A model generated the notes under the pieces. The model saw only the letters and a list, made by a program, of their open reading frames with translations, ran no database searches and was not told where the DNA came from. The translations under genes and the position numbers were made by a program. From positions 372,001 to 436,000 of the forward strand of contig NZ_CAJGZM010000003.1 of NCBI RefSeq assembly GCF_904846175.1: a stretch of DNA of 64,000 nt. The letters run 5' to 3'. Source of the DNA: Psychrobacter immobilis (GTDB lineage: Bacteria; Pseudomonadota; Gammaproteobacteria; Pseudomonadales; Moraxellaceae). This document shows positions 1 through 11,740 of this stretch, piece after piece (positions within the stretch are counted from its first letter, which is position 1; the number at the start of each line of letters is the position of its first letter).

Positions 1-1199
1 TGAACCTAACGCGGCTGCTGTTTGACTTTAATATTCCAGCGTTACGTTATCAGCCATTTACCCATGTCGTACCCAAGCCTTTTCGCCGTGAAGTCGATAA
101 GCTTGATAAAGCGACCAGTATGTTTGCAGCGATGCGTAAAGGTGATGTATTGGCACATCATCCGTTCCATGCGTTTTCACCGATTATCAATTTGCTTTGG
201 CAGGCAGCAAGCGACCCAAAAGTATTGGCCATTAAACAAACTCTATATCGTTCAGGTACCAATTCAGAGATTGTCAAAGCGCTAGCAGCAGCAGCGCGTC
301 ATGGTAAAGAAGTGACGGCGGTTATTGAGTTACGTGCGCGTTTTGATGAAGCGTCTAATATCGCGGTTGCCAACTATCTACAAGAAGCAGGCGCAGTCGT
401 GGTTTATGGAATTGTGGGCTATAAGACCCACGCCAAGCTGATGCTCATCGTGCGCCGTGAAGACGATAAGATTCGCCGTTATGTGCATTTAGGCACAGGG
501 AACTATCACGCTGCCAATGCCAAGGTTTATACCGATTATGGCTTATTCAGTGCCGACCCAGATATCTCAGAAGACGTACACAAGATATTTCAAGAGCTGA
601 CGGGAATGGGCAAACCAGCCAATTTGAAAAAGCTCCTCCATGCGCCCTTTACTTTGCATGAGAAACTAATGAGCTTTATCGATGACGAGATTGCCCATGC
701 CAAAGCGGGCAAGCGTGCCCATATCATGGTTAAGGTCAATGCGCTGACAGAACGTCGCCTGATAGATAAGTTGTATGATGCGTCGCAAGCAGGGGTTAGG
801 ATTGAGCTGATTTTGCGCTCCATGTGCTGCTTGCGTCCACAAGTAAAAGGGCTGTCTGAGAACATTACTGTCCGCTCTGTCATCGGGCGCTTTTTGGAGC
901 ATACACGTATTTATTACTTCCATAACGATGGGGATGAGCGGCTATATTGCGGTAGTGCTGACTGGATGGATCGCAACTTATTCCATCGCGTCGAGGTGGC
1001 ATTTCCTATTGAAGATAAAAAACTGTTCAAGCAGATTTATGAAGACGGGCTCTTAAATTATCTCAAAGACAATGTGCAAGCATGGACGCTTGACGGTAAT
1101 GGTGTCTGGCAGCAGAATGAACCAGCCGCAGGCGAATTGCCGCATATCGCGCAGGAGCATTTATTAAAAGTGATTAACGGGGTTGGCGAGCCAGTTTAG
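1..1199 (+). CDS. ppk: Polyphosphate kinase 1, C-terminal part (5' end outside window)
   Basis: Polyphosphate kinase reversibly moves the gamma-phosphate of ATP onto a growing polyphosphate chain; it is usually membrane-associated. The frame is open from base 3, so about 398 codons of a protein that is normally near 690 residues are present. The fragment covers the two phospholipase-D-like catalytic domains. The GYKTHAK segment carries the family's autophosphorylated histidine (codon 429-431), and the later [14 protein letters not shown] and GSADWMDRN stretches belong to the second domain. The stop is TAG at 1197-1199, and a strong hairpin terminator follows about 100 bp on. The start lies upstream of the window. 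The assignment is firm. Confidence 0.96.
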   Translation, partial: NLTRLLFDFNIPALRYQPFTHVVPKPFRREVDKLDKATSMFAAMRKGDVLAHHPFHAFSPIINLLWQAASDPKVLAIKQTLYRSGTNSEIVKALAAAARHGKEVTAVIELRARFDEASNIAVANYLQEAGAVVVYGIVGYKTHAKLMLIVRREDDKIRRYVHLGTGNYHAANAKVYTDYGLFSADPDISEDVHKIFQELTGMGKPANLKKLLHAPFTLHEKLMSFIDDEIAHAKAGKRAHIMVKVNALTERRLIDKLYDASQAGVRIELILRSMCCLRPQVKGLSENITVRSVIGRFLEHTRIYYFHNDGDERLYCGSADWMDRNLFHRVEVAFPIEDKKLFKQIYEDGLLNYLKDNVQAWTLDGNGVWQQNEPAAGELPHIAQEHLLKVINGVGEPV

Positions 1200-1303
1200 A
1201 GTATTGGCTTTAATCAGCTGGTTTTATTAGACGTGCTTGCTGATATCTCTGGTTAACCTGAATTGCATTAAATTTTAACATTTCCAGTTAAATTATTCTC
1301 AAT

Positions 1304-1343
1304 AAAAGCCAAGCGTGGATATAATCTACGCTTGGCTTTTTCG
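1304..1343 (+). terminator. Rho-independent terminator after ppk
   Basis: A 13-bp perfect stem (1304-1316 with 1328-1340), extended by three more pairs around a short AT-rich loop, runs into a T-rich tail. It lies about 105 bp past the ppk stop and separates ppk from the small-protein cluster. Confidence 0.85.
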
Positions 1344-1477
1344 TATTAATAATCTCCATTGCGAATGACGATAAGTATAAAGATGAAACATGCGTTACAA
1401 ACTGTCTGGTAACCTCACATTTATTCACACATTGATACCGCAGTACACTGGTCAGCGATTGAAAATTCTACTTATAA

Positions 1478-1507
1478 TTGACACAGGTCTTGTTACCAAT
1501 ACATAAA
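1478..1507 (+). promoter_or_regulatory. Candidate sigma-70 promoter for the 56-aa protein
   Basis: A perfect -35 box TTGACA (1478-1483) is followed after 18 bp by CATAAA (1502-1507), four matches to the -10 consensus. A transcript would begin about 15-20 bases before the ATG at 1531. The -10 is imperfect, so this is a moderate call. Confidence 0.45.
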
Positions 1508-1530
1508 TTATAAAAAATAGGAAATGAATC

Positions 1531-1701
1531 ATGAGCAATACCAATAACGATACCTCAGATATTAAAAAAGCAGCAGAACAGGCAGATAGCCAACAAATCG
1601 AGAAAAATTTTCAAGAGAATAAACCAGTCGATGCGCCAGAAGAGTTGAGTGAAGAAGAACAGACTTCTTTTATTAATGATGAATTACGCACCGATAAGTG
1701 A
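1531..1701 (+). CDS. Small acidic hydrophilic protein, 56 aa
   Basis: This 57-codon frame runs ATG to TGA and starts MSNTNNDTSDIKKAAEQ. A purine-rich ribosome site (ATAGGAAATG) lies just ahead. The product is rich in Glu, Asp, Gln, Asn and Lys, has no Cys, Trp or Tyr, and has no hydrophobic core, signal peptide or membrane segment, so it is probably intrinsically disordered. It is the first of three similar-looking small genes on this strand. Its first six residues match the start of Dps at 39560-40048, perhaps by chance. No family is recognised. Coding status rests on the ribosome site, the promoter candidate and the matching character of its neighbours. Confidence 0.65.
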   Translation: MSNTNNDTSDIKKAAEQADSQQIEKNFQENKPVDAPEELSEEEQTSFINDELRTDK

Positions 1702-1797
1702 TATCAGCTTCATTCCAAAGAAATCAGTAGCAATTAGCATCTTTATTCATTCATAAAAATAAATAATGTTTTAAACCATAAAAGCGAGGGAAGCGCT

Positions 1798-2049
1798 ATG
1801 CCAACTAATACTCATCCAAATCATGAAGAAGCGGTACCCGTTCATGATCAGGCAGCCTTACATCCAGACAATGCCCAAGACAGTTATGAAGGTCGTAAAC
1901 ACGAGCCCGATATCGATGGACCACAGCAGAAATCACAGGAAACGGACGAGATATATTCCGATCCTCGTAAGGAAGAAAATTTACCAGACGGCGGTAAGAA
2001 TGTCGCAGACTTAAATGCTTATGATTTATCCCAAAAAGGCAATGAATAG
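1798..2049 (+). CDS. Acidic, disorder-like hypothetical protein, 83 aa
   Basis: The product begins MPTNTHPNHEEAVPVHDQ and is preceded by a good Shine-Dalgarno (GCGAGGG, about 1783-1789, 8 bases from ATG). It is highly hydrophilic, rich in Asp, Glu, Pro, His, Gln and Asn, and lacks Cys, Trp and Phe. No signal peptide, membrane helix or known domain is visible. It lies about 100 bp after the 56-aa gene and about 100 bp before the 125-aa gene, all on the same strand and all of the same composition. The gaps suggest separate translation of one transcript or closely spaced promoters. A stress-protective, hydrophilin-like role is inference only. Confidence 0.75.
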   Translation: MPTNTHPNHEEAVPVHDQAALHPDNAQDSYEGRKHEPDIDGPQQKSQETDEIYSDPRKEENLPDGGKNVADLNAYDLSQKGNE

Positions 2050-2150
2050 GGTTTAGCTGTTGTTAAATTTGCAAGCCAGTAGTTTTAGAAGTTGAATGAT
2101 TAATAATAATAACGATAATCACAACAATTCAAAATGACAAGGACATCATA

Positions 2151-2528
2151 ATGCAAAGTGAGAAGATGCAAACAAAAGATCCAGCGTTAACCAAAACGCG
2201 TATTGAAGAGTCCGATGTTAATACGCTCGATACCAATAGCACTCGTATTGATGCTCATGATGAACTCGAACAGAGCATGACTGAAAATAAAGGGACGGAT
2301 ACCTTTAAAGAAGGCGTGATAAATTCAGAACATGTGGACAACAATGACAATCCTGCACGTCAGCCAGATCGCCGTGACCAAGAGGGCAATGCTTTTGATG
2401 AAGGTATCAATGAGCATACGATTGTGGGTGGTACTCCTAAAAGCGCAGATATCAATGACTCAAACCGCTATGCAAACGTTGATAATGCCCAAACACGCGT
2501 ACTAAATCCTGATGAAAAAGATTCCTAA
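2151..2528 (+). CDS. Acidic, disorder-like hypothetical protein, 125 aa
   Basis: This is the third and longest small hydrophilic protein of the cluster. It begins MQSEKMQTKDPALTKTR, and AAGGA (about 2139-2143) sits 7-8 bases before the ATG; Met-6 at 2166 is a less likely start. It is rich in Asp, Asn, Glu and Thr, with short segments such as NEHTIVGGTPKSADINDSNR, and no Cys, Trp or hydrophobic stretch. The product is probably soluble and unfolded in isolation. A strong bidirectional terminator follows within 35 bp and closes the cluster. No family is recognised. Confidence 0.75.
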   Translation: MQSEKMQTKDPALTKTRIEESDVNTLDTNSTRIDAHDELEQSMTENKGTDTFKEGVINSEHVDNNDNPARQPDRRDQEGNAFDEGINEHTIVGGTPKSADINDSNRYANVDNAQTRVLNPDEKDS

Positions 2529-2557
2529 TATTTGGGTTTCAGCTATTAAGTCAAAGC

Positions 2558-2614
2558 TAAAAAGGTGCAACAATCAGCGATACTCTTATCAACTGATTGT
2601 TGCACCTTTTTTTA
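2558..2614. terminator. Bidirectional terminator between the small-protein cluster and miaE
   Basis: An 18-bp perfect stem (2560-2577 with 2593-2610) encloses a 15-base loop, with A-tract on the left and T-tract on the right. It can stop the rightward small-protein transcript and the leftward miaE transcript. Confidence 0.9.
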
Positions 2615-2659
2615 ATCATTATTTATAGCTGTTAAGAGCTCAGATAAAATTTATAAATC

Positions 2660-3403
2660 CTAAGCGGGTGTACCACTATGAAAACGCAGTTCAGTATCGG
2701 GGCTCGATATCAGCTCTGCTTCGACTACTTTAAAAAACGCCACGCGCTCGTCGATATTATCTTCAGACAATAACTGCGCTAATGCCAGATAATCTTCAAA
2801 GTGACGGCTTTCTGATTTAAGTAAGTAGCGATAATATTTCGCCAAACGCTCATCGTTAATCACTTCAGCCAATGCGGCAAAACGCTCACAAGAGCGCGCT
2901 TCAATAAATGCCCCGATAATCAATACATCTATCATCGCAGCTGGCTCGTAAGTACGTTTATGTTTGAGCATGCCTTTAGCATAACGTCCGGCACTTAGAT
3001 ATTCCCACTCTTGCCCGCGCTCATTCATGATGCCGAGCACTTGCTCATAATGCAGCATCTCCTCGCGTATCAACTGCGCCAATTTCCTCTGTAAATCATA
3101 AGAGAACTCGTAGCGAAATAGTAGGTTCATCGCTGTACCAGCCGCTTTTTTTTCACAATTAGCATGGTCTTGAATGATTAATGGCAAATCAGCAATAGCA
3201 GCATCTACCCAAGCTTGGGTGGTGCGCGCACCCAAAAAATTATAAATAGGAGATAGGTCTACCTTTATAGGCGTTCGTAATTGCGCGATATCGACACTGT
3301 CTTCTTTATTATGGTCTTCTTGAGAGTTATCTTGTTGATTAGTGTCTTCTTGAGCGTTATTTTCTTGGATTAAGGTTGCAAGGTTTTTTGTATTGATAGT
3401 CAT
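2660..3403 (-). CDS. miaE: tRNA-(ms2io6A) hydroxylase MiaE
   Basis: MiaE is a di-iron, ferritin-like oxygenase that hydroxylates the isopentenyl side chain of 2-methylthio-N6-isopentenyl-A37 in tRNAs reading codons that start with U. The family signatures are all present: DHANCEKKAAGT (metal Glu-84), LIREEMLHYEQV (Glu-115, His-118), IEARSCERF (Glu-168) and KSESRHFEDY (Glu-198, His-201). The first 42 residues are a Gln/Asp/Asn-rich extension (EDTNQQDNSQED) before the conserved core; the start may therefore be over-long, although no better Met lies between. No strong ribosome site is seen before the ATG. The gene is convergent with the small-protein cluster. Confidence 0.9.
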   Translation of the reverse strand: MTINTKNLATLIQENNAQEDTNQQDNSQEDHNKEDSVDIAQLRTPIKVDLSPIYNFLGARTTQAWVDAAIADLPLIIQDHANCEKKAAGTAMNLLFRYEFSYDLQRKLAQLIREEMLHYEQVLGIMNERGQEWEYLSAGRYAKGMLKHKRTYEPAAMIDVLIIGAFIEARSCERFAALAEVINDERLAKYYRYLLKSESRHFEDYLALAQLLSEDNIDERVAFFKVVEAELISSPDTELRFHSGTPA

Positions 3404-3982
3404 AATTTTATCGGGCTTTATTAACGAGTGGGTGTAGGGCGGTATTTATTAGAGAATAATGAAAAGGTTTAAGAAGGAAAAAGACTATTATAATGGCAAA
3501 TATTTTTAATAGTGTCTGGCATTTCTGGCATAGCGGATAATCTGACGCGCTTGATGCTTTTAAATATTTATGCTTAATAGATAACTGTTAAGCATAAATT
3601 AAGATAGTAGTGATTACTTACCGTTTATACATCATTTCAATTATTATGCTTAAGCAAGCCATTTACGGCATCTAAAGCCATACATCTTATAGAGTATCAT
3701 TTATATACAGCCTAAGTATTTACTTTGTGAATGATGTTTCCTTGTTTATTTCATTATTTGATAGTAGGATGAGATTTTGCTTTTGGGACATTCTGTCTTA
3801 CTATTAATTGCTAGTGAATAGTTGATACTCAGCATTATATCAACTATCCATGCTATCGCAAAAAGTAAGGTTTATTGCCTTAGCATTTGCTCAGAACTGG
3901 TCTAAATAGTAGCAACTTAGATCTTAACTCCGATAGTAGTACCCGGGATTAACACACTTCACGAACAGATAAGGATAACAAT
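3404..3982. other. Intergenic region between miaE and glcB
   Basis: This 579-bp divergent control region contains no convincing gene. It holds a 12-bp perfect inverted repeat (3566-3599) and a related palindrome (3647-3656), described separately. The glcB Shine-Dalgarno AAGGA lies at about 3971-3975. No clear consensus promoter could be fixed by eye. Confidence 0.6.
3566..3599. promoter_or_regulatory. 12-bp inverted repeat upstream of glcB, possible operator
   Basis: ATTTATGCTTAA (3566-3577) and its exact reverse complement (3588-3599) are separated by 10 bp. The inner TTATGCTTAA recurs at 3644-3653 inside the palindrome TGCTTAAGCA. No T-tract follows, so this is more like a protein-binding site than a terminator. 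It lies between divergent miaE and glcB and could serve either. Confidence 0.45.
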
Positions 3983-6181
3983 ATGAGCCAGTCTTCTAAC
4001 GCCAATCGTATTCAAAAGGGCATTCTTGCCATCGATAAGCAGATGTTCGATTTTATTGAAAATGAAGTGCTGCCGAAAGTCGGTGTAGATTCAGACAGTT
4101 ACTGGTCAGGTTTTGAAAAGGTCATTAAGGAATTTACGCCGCGTAATAAAGCGCTGCTGGCGACTCGTGACAAAATTCAAGCCCAGATTGATCAGTGGCA
4201 TCTCGATAATCCTACCAAAAATGGCGATATTGATTATCCAGCTTATAAAGCATTTTTGCAAGAAATTAGCTATCTGTTACCAGAAGGCGATGATTTCAAA
4301 GTTAGTACCCAAAACGTCGACGACGAGATTGCCCATATCGCAGGCCCGCAGTTAGTCGTACCAGTACGCAACGCGCGCTATGCATTGAACGCGACCAACG
4401 CTCGTTGGGGCAGCCTATATGATGCCTTGTATGGCACAGACGTGATTAGCGATGAAAATGGTCAAGAAGCAAAAGGTGGGTATAACCCAATTCGCGGCGC
4501 AGCTGTCGTGGCGTATGCCAAAAAATTCTTAGATGAAAACTTTGCCTTAGCATCAGGATCATACAACGATGCCACTGGCTTCAAAGTTGTCAATGGCAAG
4601 CTTGAAGTAGTACAAGGCGATAGCAGCGCTCAATTAAAAGATGCTGCTCAATTTGCGGGTTTTGTGGGTGAGGCTGAAAGCCCAACCGGTATCTTATTAA
4701 AGAATAATAACCTCCACGCTGAGATTCAAATCGATGGCAGCCATCCAGTCGGTAAAGACGATCCTGCGAACATCAAAGATGTACTACTAGAATCAGCCAT
4801 TACAGCAATTCAAGATTGTGAAGATTCAATCGCTGCGGTTGATGCTGAAGAAAAAGTAGAAGTCTATCGCAACTGGTTCGGTTTGATGAATGGCGACTTG
4901 CAAGAAACCTTTGAAAAAGGTGGCAAAACCCGTACGCGTAAACAAAATCCAGACCGTGAATACACCAAACCAGATGGCGGTACACTTACCTTACCAGGTC
5001 GTTCGCTACTATTAATTCGTAACGTTGGTCACTTGATGCAAAATCCTGCGATCTTAGTCGATTTGGGTAATGGTCAAGAAGAGATTTTTGAAGGATTAAT
5101 GGATGGTTTGATTACACCGCTATTGTCTTTAAACGATCTTAAAGGTAAAAACCAGCTATCAAACTCGCGCAAAGGTTCAATGTATATTGTTAAACCAAAA
5201 ATGCATGGTCCTGAAGAAGTCAAAATGGCCAATGATTTGTTCAATGCCTCAGAGGACTTATTGGGCTTAGAACGTAATACCCTTAAAATCGGTATTATGG
5301 ACGAAGAACGCCGTATGACGGTCAACCTAAAAGAAGCCATTCGCCAAGCCAAAGAGCGTGTTATCTTTATCAATACTGGCTTCTTAGACCGTACCGGTGA
5401 TGAGATGCATACCAGCATGAACGCTGGACCTTTTGTGCGAAAAGGTGATATGAAGTCGCAAGCATGGCAGCCAGCTTATGAGCAGTGGAACGTCGATATC
5501 GGTTTAGAGACGGGTCTACAAGGTCACGCTCAGATTGGTAAAGGCATGTGGGCGAAGCCTGATGAAATGAAAGAGATGATGGAAACCAAAGCCGCTCATC
5601 CAAAAGCAGGTGCTAGCACAGCATGGGTACCATCACCAACGGGCGCTACTTTGCACAGCATGCATTACCATGAGGTAAATGTCGCTGAGGTGCAAGACAA
5701 GCTAAAATCACGCGCGCGTGCCAGTTTAGATGATATTCTGACTATTCCATTAGCGAAAAATACCAATTGGACAGATGAAGAGAAGCAGCAAGAGCTAGAC
5801 AATAACGCTCAGGGTATCTTAGGTTATGTCGTACGCTGGGTAAACCAAGGCGTTGGTTGTTCTAAAGTACCAGATATCAATGATGTAGGTCTCATGGAAG
5901 ACCGTGCGACATTGCGTATATCAAGCCAGCATATCGCTAACTGGTTACATCATGGCGTGGTGAGTGAAGAGCAAGTCATGGAAACCATGAAGCGCATGGC
6001 AAAGGTCGTCGATGAGCAAAATGCTGACGATAATGGCTATCAGACAATGGCTAACAACCTTGAGCACTCTTATGCCTTCAAAGCCGCCTGTGATTTGGTC
6101 TTTAAAGGTCGTGAGCAGCCAAGTGGTTACACCGAGCCATTGTTGCACCAAGCACGCCTTGATTTAAAAGCCAATTGCTAA
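3983..6181 (+). CDS. glcB: Malate synthase G
   Basis: Malate synthase G condenses glyoxylate with acetyl-CoA to malate, the second step of the glyoxylate shunt, in the cytoplasm. At 732 residues it has the length of the monomeric G isoform. Characteristic stretches include [42 protein letters not shown] and [15 protein letters not shown]. The catalytic Arg is in [11 protein letters not shown] (Arg-346) and the catalytic base Asp in [12 protein letters not shown] (Asp-640), matching E. coli Arg-338 and Asp-631. The conserved Cys of GVGCSKVPD is kept. A good ribosome site (AAGGA) precedes the ATG. Its partner isocitrate lyase is 23 kb away on the other strand, so the shunt is not one operon here. 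Confidence 0.97.
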   Translation: MSQSSNANRIQKGILAIDKQMFDFIENEVLPKVGVDSDSYWSGFEKVIKEFTPRNKALLATRDKIQAQIDQWHLDNPTKNGDIDYPAYKAFLQEISYLLPEGDDFKVSTQNVDDEIAHIAGPQLVVPVRNARYALNATNARWGSLYDALYGTDVISDENGQEAKGGYNPIRGAAVVAYAKKFLDENFALASGSYNDATGFKVVNGKLEVVQGDSSAQLKDAAQFAGFVGEAESPTGILLKNNNLHAEIQIDGSHPVGKDDPANIKDVLLESAITAIQDCEDSIAAVDAEEKVEVYRNWFGLMNGDLQETFEKGGKTRTRKQNPDREYTKPDGGTLTLPGRSLLLIRNVGHLMQNPAILVDLGNGQEEIFEGLMDGLITPLLSLNDLKGKNQLSNSRKGSMYIVKPKMHGPEEVKMANDLFNASEDLLGLERNTLKIGIMDEERRMTVNLKEAIRQAKERVIFINTGFLDRTGDEMHTSMNAGPFVRKGDMKSQAWQPAYEQWNVDIGLETGLQGHAQIGKGMWAKPDEMKEMMETKAAHPKAGASTAWVPSPTGATLHSMHYHEVNVAEVQDKLKSRARASLDDILTIPLAKNTNWTDEEKQQELDNNAQGILGYVVRWVNQGVGCSKVPDINDVGLMEDRATLRISSQHIANWLHHGVVSEEQVMETMKRMAKVVDEQNADDNGYQTMANNLEHSYAFKAACDLVFKGREQPSGYTEPLLHQARLDLKANC

Positions 6182-6217
6182 AATAACCTAGCTATATGGT
6201 TGATTAATAAACTTTAC

Positions 6218-6255
6218 TAAAGGGCTACTTATCAATGCATAAGTAGCCCTTTATT
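6218..6255 (+). terminator. Terminator after glcB
   Basis: A 15-bp perfect stem (6218-6232 with 6239-6253) and a 6-base loop start 37 bp past the glcB stop. The T-tail is short. Confidence 0.75.
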
Positions 6256-6300
6256 GCCTAGGTCTTACTGCGCCTTTCAAAGATTGTTTATAGTATTATT

Positions 6301-6358
6301 ACTGATATTTATCAGTGCAGCCCTTATTTGCCTATAGCGAATAGGGGTGTTTTTTTTG
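6301..6358 (+). terminator. Hairpin plus strong terminator with no gene directly before it
   Basis: ACTGAT-ATTT-ATCAGT (6301-6316) is followed four bases later by an 11-bp stem (6321-6331 with 6337-6347, some G-T pairs) and then eight T residues. The arrangement resembles the 3' end of a small RNA. It could equally be a backup terminator for glcB, whose own hairpin ends 45 bp earlier. Confidence 0.7.
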
Positions 6359-6729
6359 TCCCTAATTAAAGATTGGCTAAACCTTATATTGGGCATGGGT
6401 TTGAAAATATTTCGTCATTAAACACTTAAAAATATGTTGCAAATTATGTCAAAGTTGTTATGCTTGTACTCGAAGTATGAGTTTGGTAACGGATGTTACG
6501 CAACAGAGCGATAAAGACCAACGTTTACATGGCAGTTACGATTTTGATCCCAGTTATGTAAGTCATGGTTTTTTTCATCTTACGGTAATAGAACTTCGCC
6601 ACACTTGTTTCTGACTAATCTCGGTAGCCAGTTACACATTATATCTTTGAGGATTTGTGACGATACCATATTGGGCACCGGCTAATAATAGCTCGCTCAT
6701 TACTAAAATTGTAAAGTGGAGATACCCCC
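6359..6729. other. Porin upstream region
   Basis: No gene is visible in these 371 bp. A small near-palindrome (GTAAC-GGAT-GTTAC, 6486-6499) and the pair TTACAT...ATGTAA (about 6523-6560) may be control sites or leader structure for the porin. The ribosome site GGAG (about 6719-6722) lies 7 bases before the porin ATG. Confidence 0.5.
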
Positions 6730-7809
6730 ATGAAAAAACTACTTTTAGCTACAGCAATCGCTGCCCTATCTGTATCTGCAGCCAACGCCGCTCCGACTGT
6801 TTATGGTAAAGCTTTCGTTGCTATGGACTATGTTAATGCCGATTTTGATGCATATGCTCCTAGTACAAGGCAGTACAACGAAGATACGGTTGAAATCAAC
6901 TCTCATGCTTCACGTATCGGTCTTAAGGGCTCTGAAGCTATGACTGCTAATACTGATGTAATTTATCAGTTAGAATACGGCACAAAGATTGATGGTGATA
7001 GCAATGGTTTCACTAACCGTGATACATATCTTGGCGTAAACAACAAACAATTCGGTGAGTTCCGTGTTGGTAAAAACCAATCAAGTCTAGCTCGTATTGA
7101 CAACGTTGTTGTGAACCAAGGTTACTTTGATAACTTAGGTAAGACTAACAATGATGATGACCTTGTTCAAGCTCTGAACATGGCTGATAGTAACCGTATC
7201 CCAAGTTCAATCATTTGGACTGCACCTAAGTATGACGGTCTTCCATTACAGTTATCTGCAATGTATAGCTCTGATGATGCACGTGGTAATGATAATGCAG
7301 GCTTTGGTGTTGCTGCTATGTTTGATCAAGGTACGGGCTTCACTGCTGGCCTAGCGTATGACAAAGATCAAAATATCGTTGGTGATATCATCCGTGGTAC
7401 TGCAACTGTTGATCTAGGTAAATATATGGCTGCTCCAGTAACGTTAGGTGCGCTATATCAAGTAGCTGATTACGATGGTGGCTCTTCTAAAGAGAAAGGT
7501 TTAGTAATCAGTGGCGAAATGGCTTTAACTAACTTTGCTCGTCCAGCTTCTGTCTATGCTCAGTACAACAAAACTGACAACCTAGAGGGTTTTAATGACG
7601 CTGATACAAATCAGATCGTGGTTGGTGGCAAGTACTTCTATAAAGACAACATCATTGCTCATGCTTATGCTGGTATGAACAAAGCAGATAATGTTAACCA
7701 TGCCTATAATAGTGGTGTTAAAAATAGTTACGGTGACTTTATCTACAATAATGTAAGAGGCGATGCTGAAGTATTCGTAGTTGGTACTGGTCTAGAATAC
7801 AAGTTCTAA
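6730..7809 (+). CDS. Outer-membrane porin, Gram-negative trimeric type
   Basis: The protein begins with a Sec signal peptide (MKKLLLATAIAALSVSAANA, cleavage after Ala-20). It continues APTVYGKAFVAMDY and ends GTGLEYKF with the C-terminal aromatic residue typical of beta-barrel proteins recognised by the BAM complex. The body shows alternating amphipathic strands, an N-terminal SHASRIGLKGSEAM-like segment and many Asp/Asn-rich loops, as in general porins of the Porin_4 class. It should form a passive outer-membrane channel; its substrate cannot be read from the sequence. It stands alone between a long leader and a strong terminator, which suits an abundant monocistronic protein. Confidence 0.9.
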   Translation: MKKLLLATAIAALSVSAANAAPTVYGKAFVAMDYVNADFDAYAPSTRQYNEDTVEINSHASRIGLKGSEAMTANTDVIYQLEYGTKIDGDSNGFTNRDTYLGVNNKQFGEFRVGKNQSSLARIDNVVVNQGYFDNLGKTNNDDDLVQALNMADSNRIPSSIIWTAPKYDGLPLQLSAMYSSDDARGNDNAGFGVAAMFDQGTGFTAGLAYDKDQNIVGDIIRGTATVDLGKYMAAPVTLGALYQVADYDGGSSKEKGLVISGEMALTNFARPASVYAQYNKTDNLEGFNDADTNQIVVGGKYFYKDNIIAHAYAGMNKADNVNHAYNSGVKNSYGDFIYNNVRGDAEVFVVGTGLEYKF

Positions 7810-7834
7810 ATTTCTTGGTATAAAGTAAAAATAT

Positions 7835-7870
7835 AAAAAAAGGCCTATCAAAATTGATAGGCCTTTTTTT
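7835..7870 (+). terminator. Terminator after the porin gene
   Basis: A 17-bp perfect stem (7835-7851 with 7854-7870) has a very tight centre, A-tract left and T-tract right, 26 bp past the stop. Confidence 0.9.
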
Positions 7871-8005
7871 GTGCATCTTGATGCTTTCTTAACGGCTTTA
7901 GTGCTACTGTTTAATAAGTTGGCTTTCTAATATCAGTGTTGTTTATAAAGTGAATTTATTAATTAAGGTGGTTAAACTGAAGTAATGACTTAAAGAGGCA
8001 GAAAA

Positions 8006-8788
8006 ATGGACAAACTCATATCAGATAATCACATGGCTACTGTAAAGCAAGCATTAGTAAAAGTACCAGAGGTCACGTTATTATTTTGGATAATCAAAAT
8101 AGCAGCCACCACTTTAGGCGAAACAGCGGGCGACGCATTATCCATGTCGTTGAACTTGGGGTATATCGTAAGTACAGCAATATTTGCCGTCATATTTGCC
8201 ATCGCAGTCGCCACACAAATCAAAGCGAAGCAGTTTAATAAATGGCTCTATTGGGGTACTATTGTCGCGACAACGACCCTTGGAACTACTATTGCAGATT
8301 TTGTTGATCGCTCTCTAGGGATTGGCTATGCTGGTGGAGCATCGCTATTATTTGTAATGCTAATTCTATGCTTAGTAGTTTGGCGAAAAACTATGGGCAG
8401 TATCAGCGTTGATAGTATTGTGTCACCTAAGGCTGAGATGTTTTATTGGACGACAATAATGTTCTCTCAAACATTAGGTACCGCACTTGGAGATTGGGTA
8501 GCAGATAGCAAAGGCATGGGCTATACTACGAGCGCTATCATATTTGGCAGCTTATTGGCGATAATCGCAGGAGCATATTTTTGGACAAAGATATCTAGAA
8601 CACTACTGTTTTGGTCAGCTTTTATTCTTACTAGACCATTAGGAGCAGTGTTAGGAGACTTTTTGGACAAACCTATTGATCATGGCGGTCTAGCATTAAG
8701 CCGTTTTGGAGCGTCGGCAGCATTGCTCGTCTTTATAATTGTCTGTCTAGTAGTATTTAAACATAGAGCCAGTGCTAAGTCTCATTAA
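8006..8788 (+). CDS. Four-repeat membrane protein, COG4705-like
   Basis: This is an uncharacterised, very hydrophobic inner-membrane protein of 260 residues with about eight predicted helices. Four internal repeats are obvious: TTLGETAGD (35-43), TTLGTTIAD (90-98), QTLGTALGD (154-162) and RPLGAVLGD (209-217). The first three are followed by a G-[LIM]-G-Y type element and another helix. A membrane-embedded Gly-Asp in each repeat suggests a polar path or ion site, but no transport activity should be assumed. AGAGG (about 7994-7998) supports the first ATG over Met-10. It resembles the uncharacterised family COG4705 from memory. The gene stands alone. Confidence 0.8.
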   Translation: MDKLISDNHMATVKQALVKVPEVTLLFWIIKIAATTLGETAGDALSMSLNLGYIVSTAIFAVIFAIAVATQIKAKQFNKWLYWGTIVATTTLGTTIADFVDRSLGIGYAGGASLLFVMLILCLVVWRKTMGSISVDSIVSPKAEMFYWTTIMFSQTLGTALGDWVADSKGMGYTTSAIIFGSLLAIIAGAYFWTKISRTLLFWSAFILTRPLGAVLGDFLDKPIDHGGLALSRFGASAALLVFIIVCLVVFKHRASAKSH

Positions 8789-8865
8789 AGGCGCTCTGAA
8801 TGAATTTATATCAGTTAGTTGAATATACTAAAAGCCTATAAGCGTATAATATCGCCGAAATTTAA

Positions 8866-10578
<1,713 letters not shown>

Positions 10579-10607
10579 TCGTTATCTTACAACAGCTTAA
10601 TAATTAT

Positions 10608-10641
10608 AAAAAAGACTGATCTTCGGATTGGTCTTTTTTTT
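10608..10641 (+). terminator. UUCG-tetraloop terminator after pyrG
   Basis: The stem at 10608-10621 pairs with 10626-10639 around a TTCG loop, followed by a T-tract. The extra-stable tetraloop makes this a very clear intrinsic terminator, so pyrG and kdsA are probably transcribed separately. Confidence 0.9.
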
Positions 10642-10792
10642 GGACTTTATTTAGCTGTTTTTTAATAGCTGTTTCTATCCATAGCGCTTTTATTATTAAT
10701 TAATCTACAATATCAGTGAGATGTAATTACGCTTAGATACTTTTTTTCATTGGGCTATCGGTTACAATATAAAAAAGTCATATTAATAATAA

Positions 10793-11713
<921 letters not shown>

Positions 11714-11740
11714 TGCTATAAATGATAAGAGGAGAGGACC

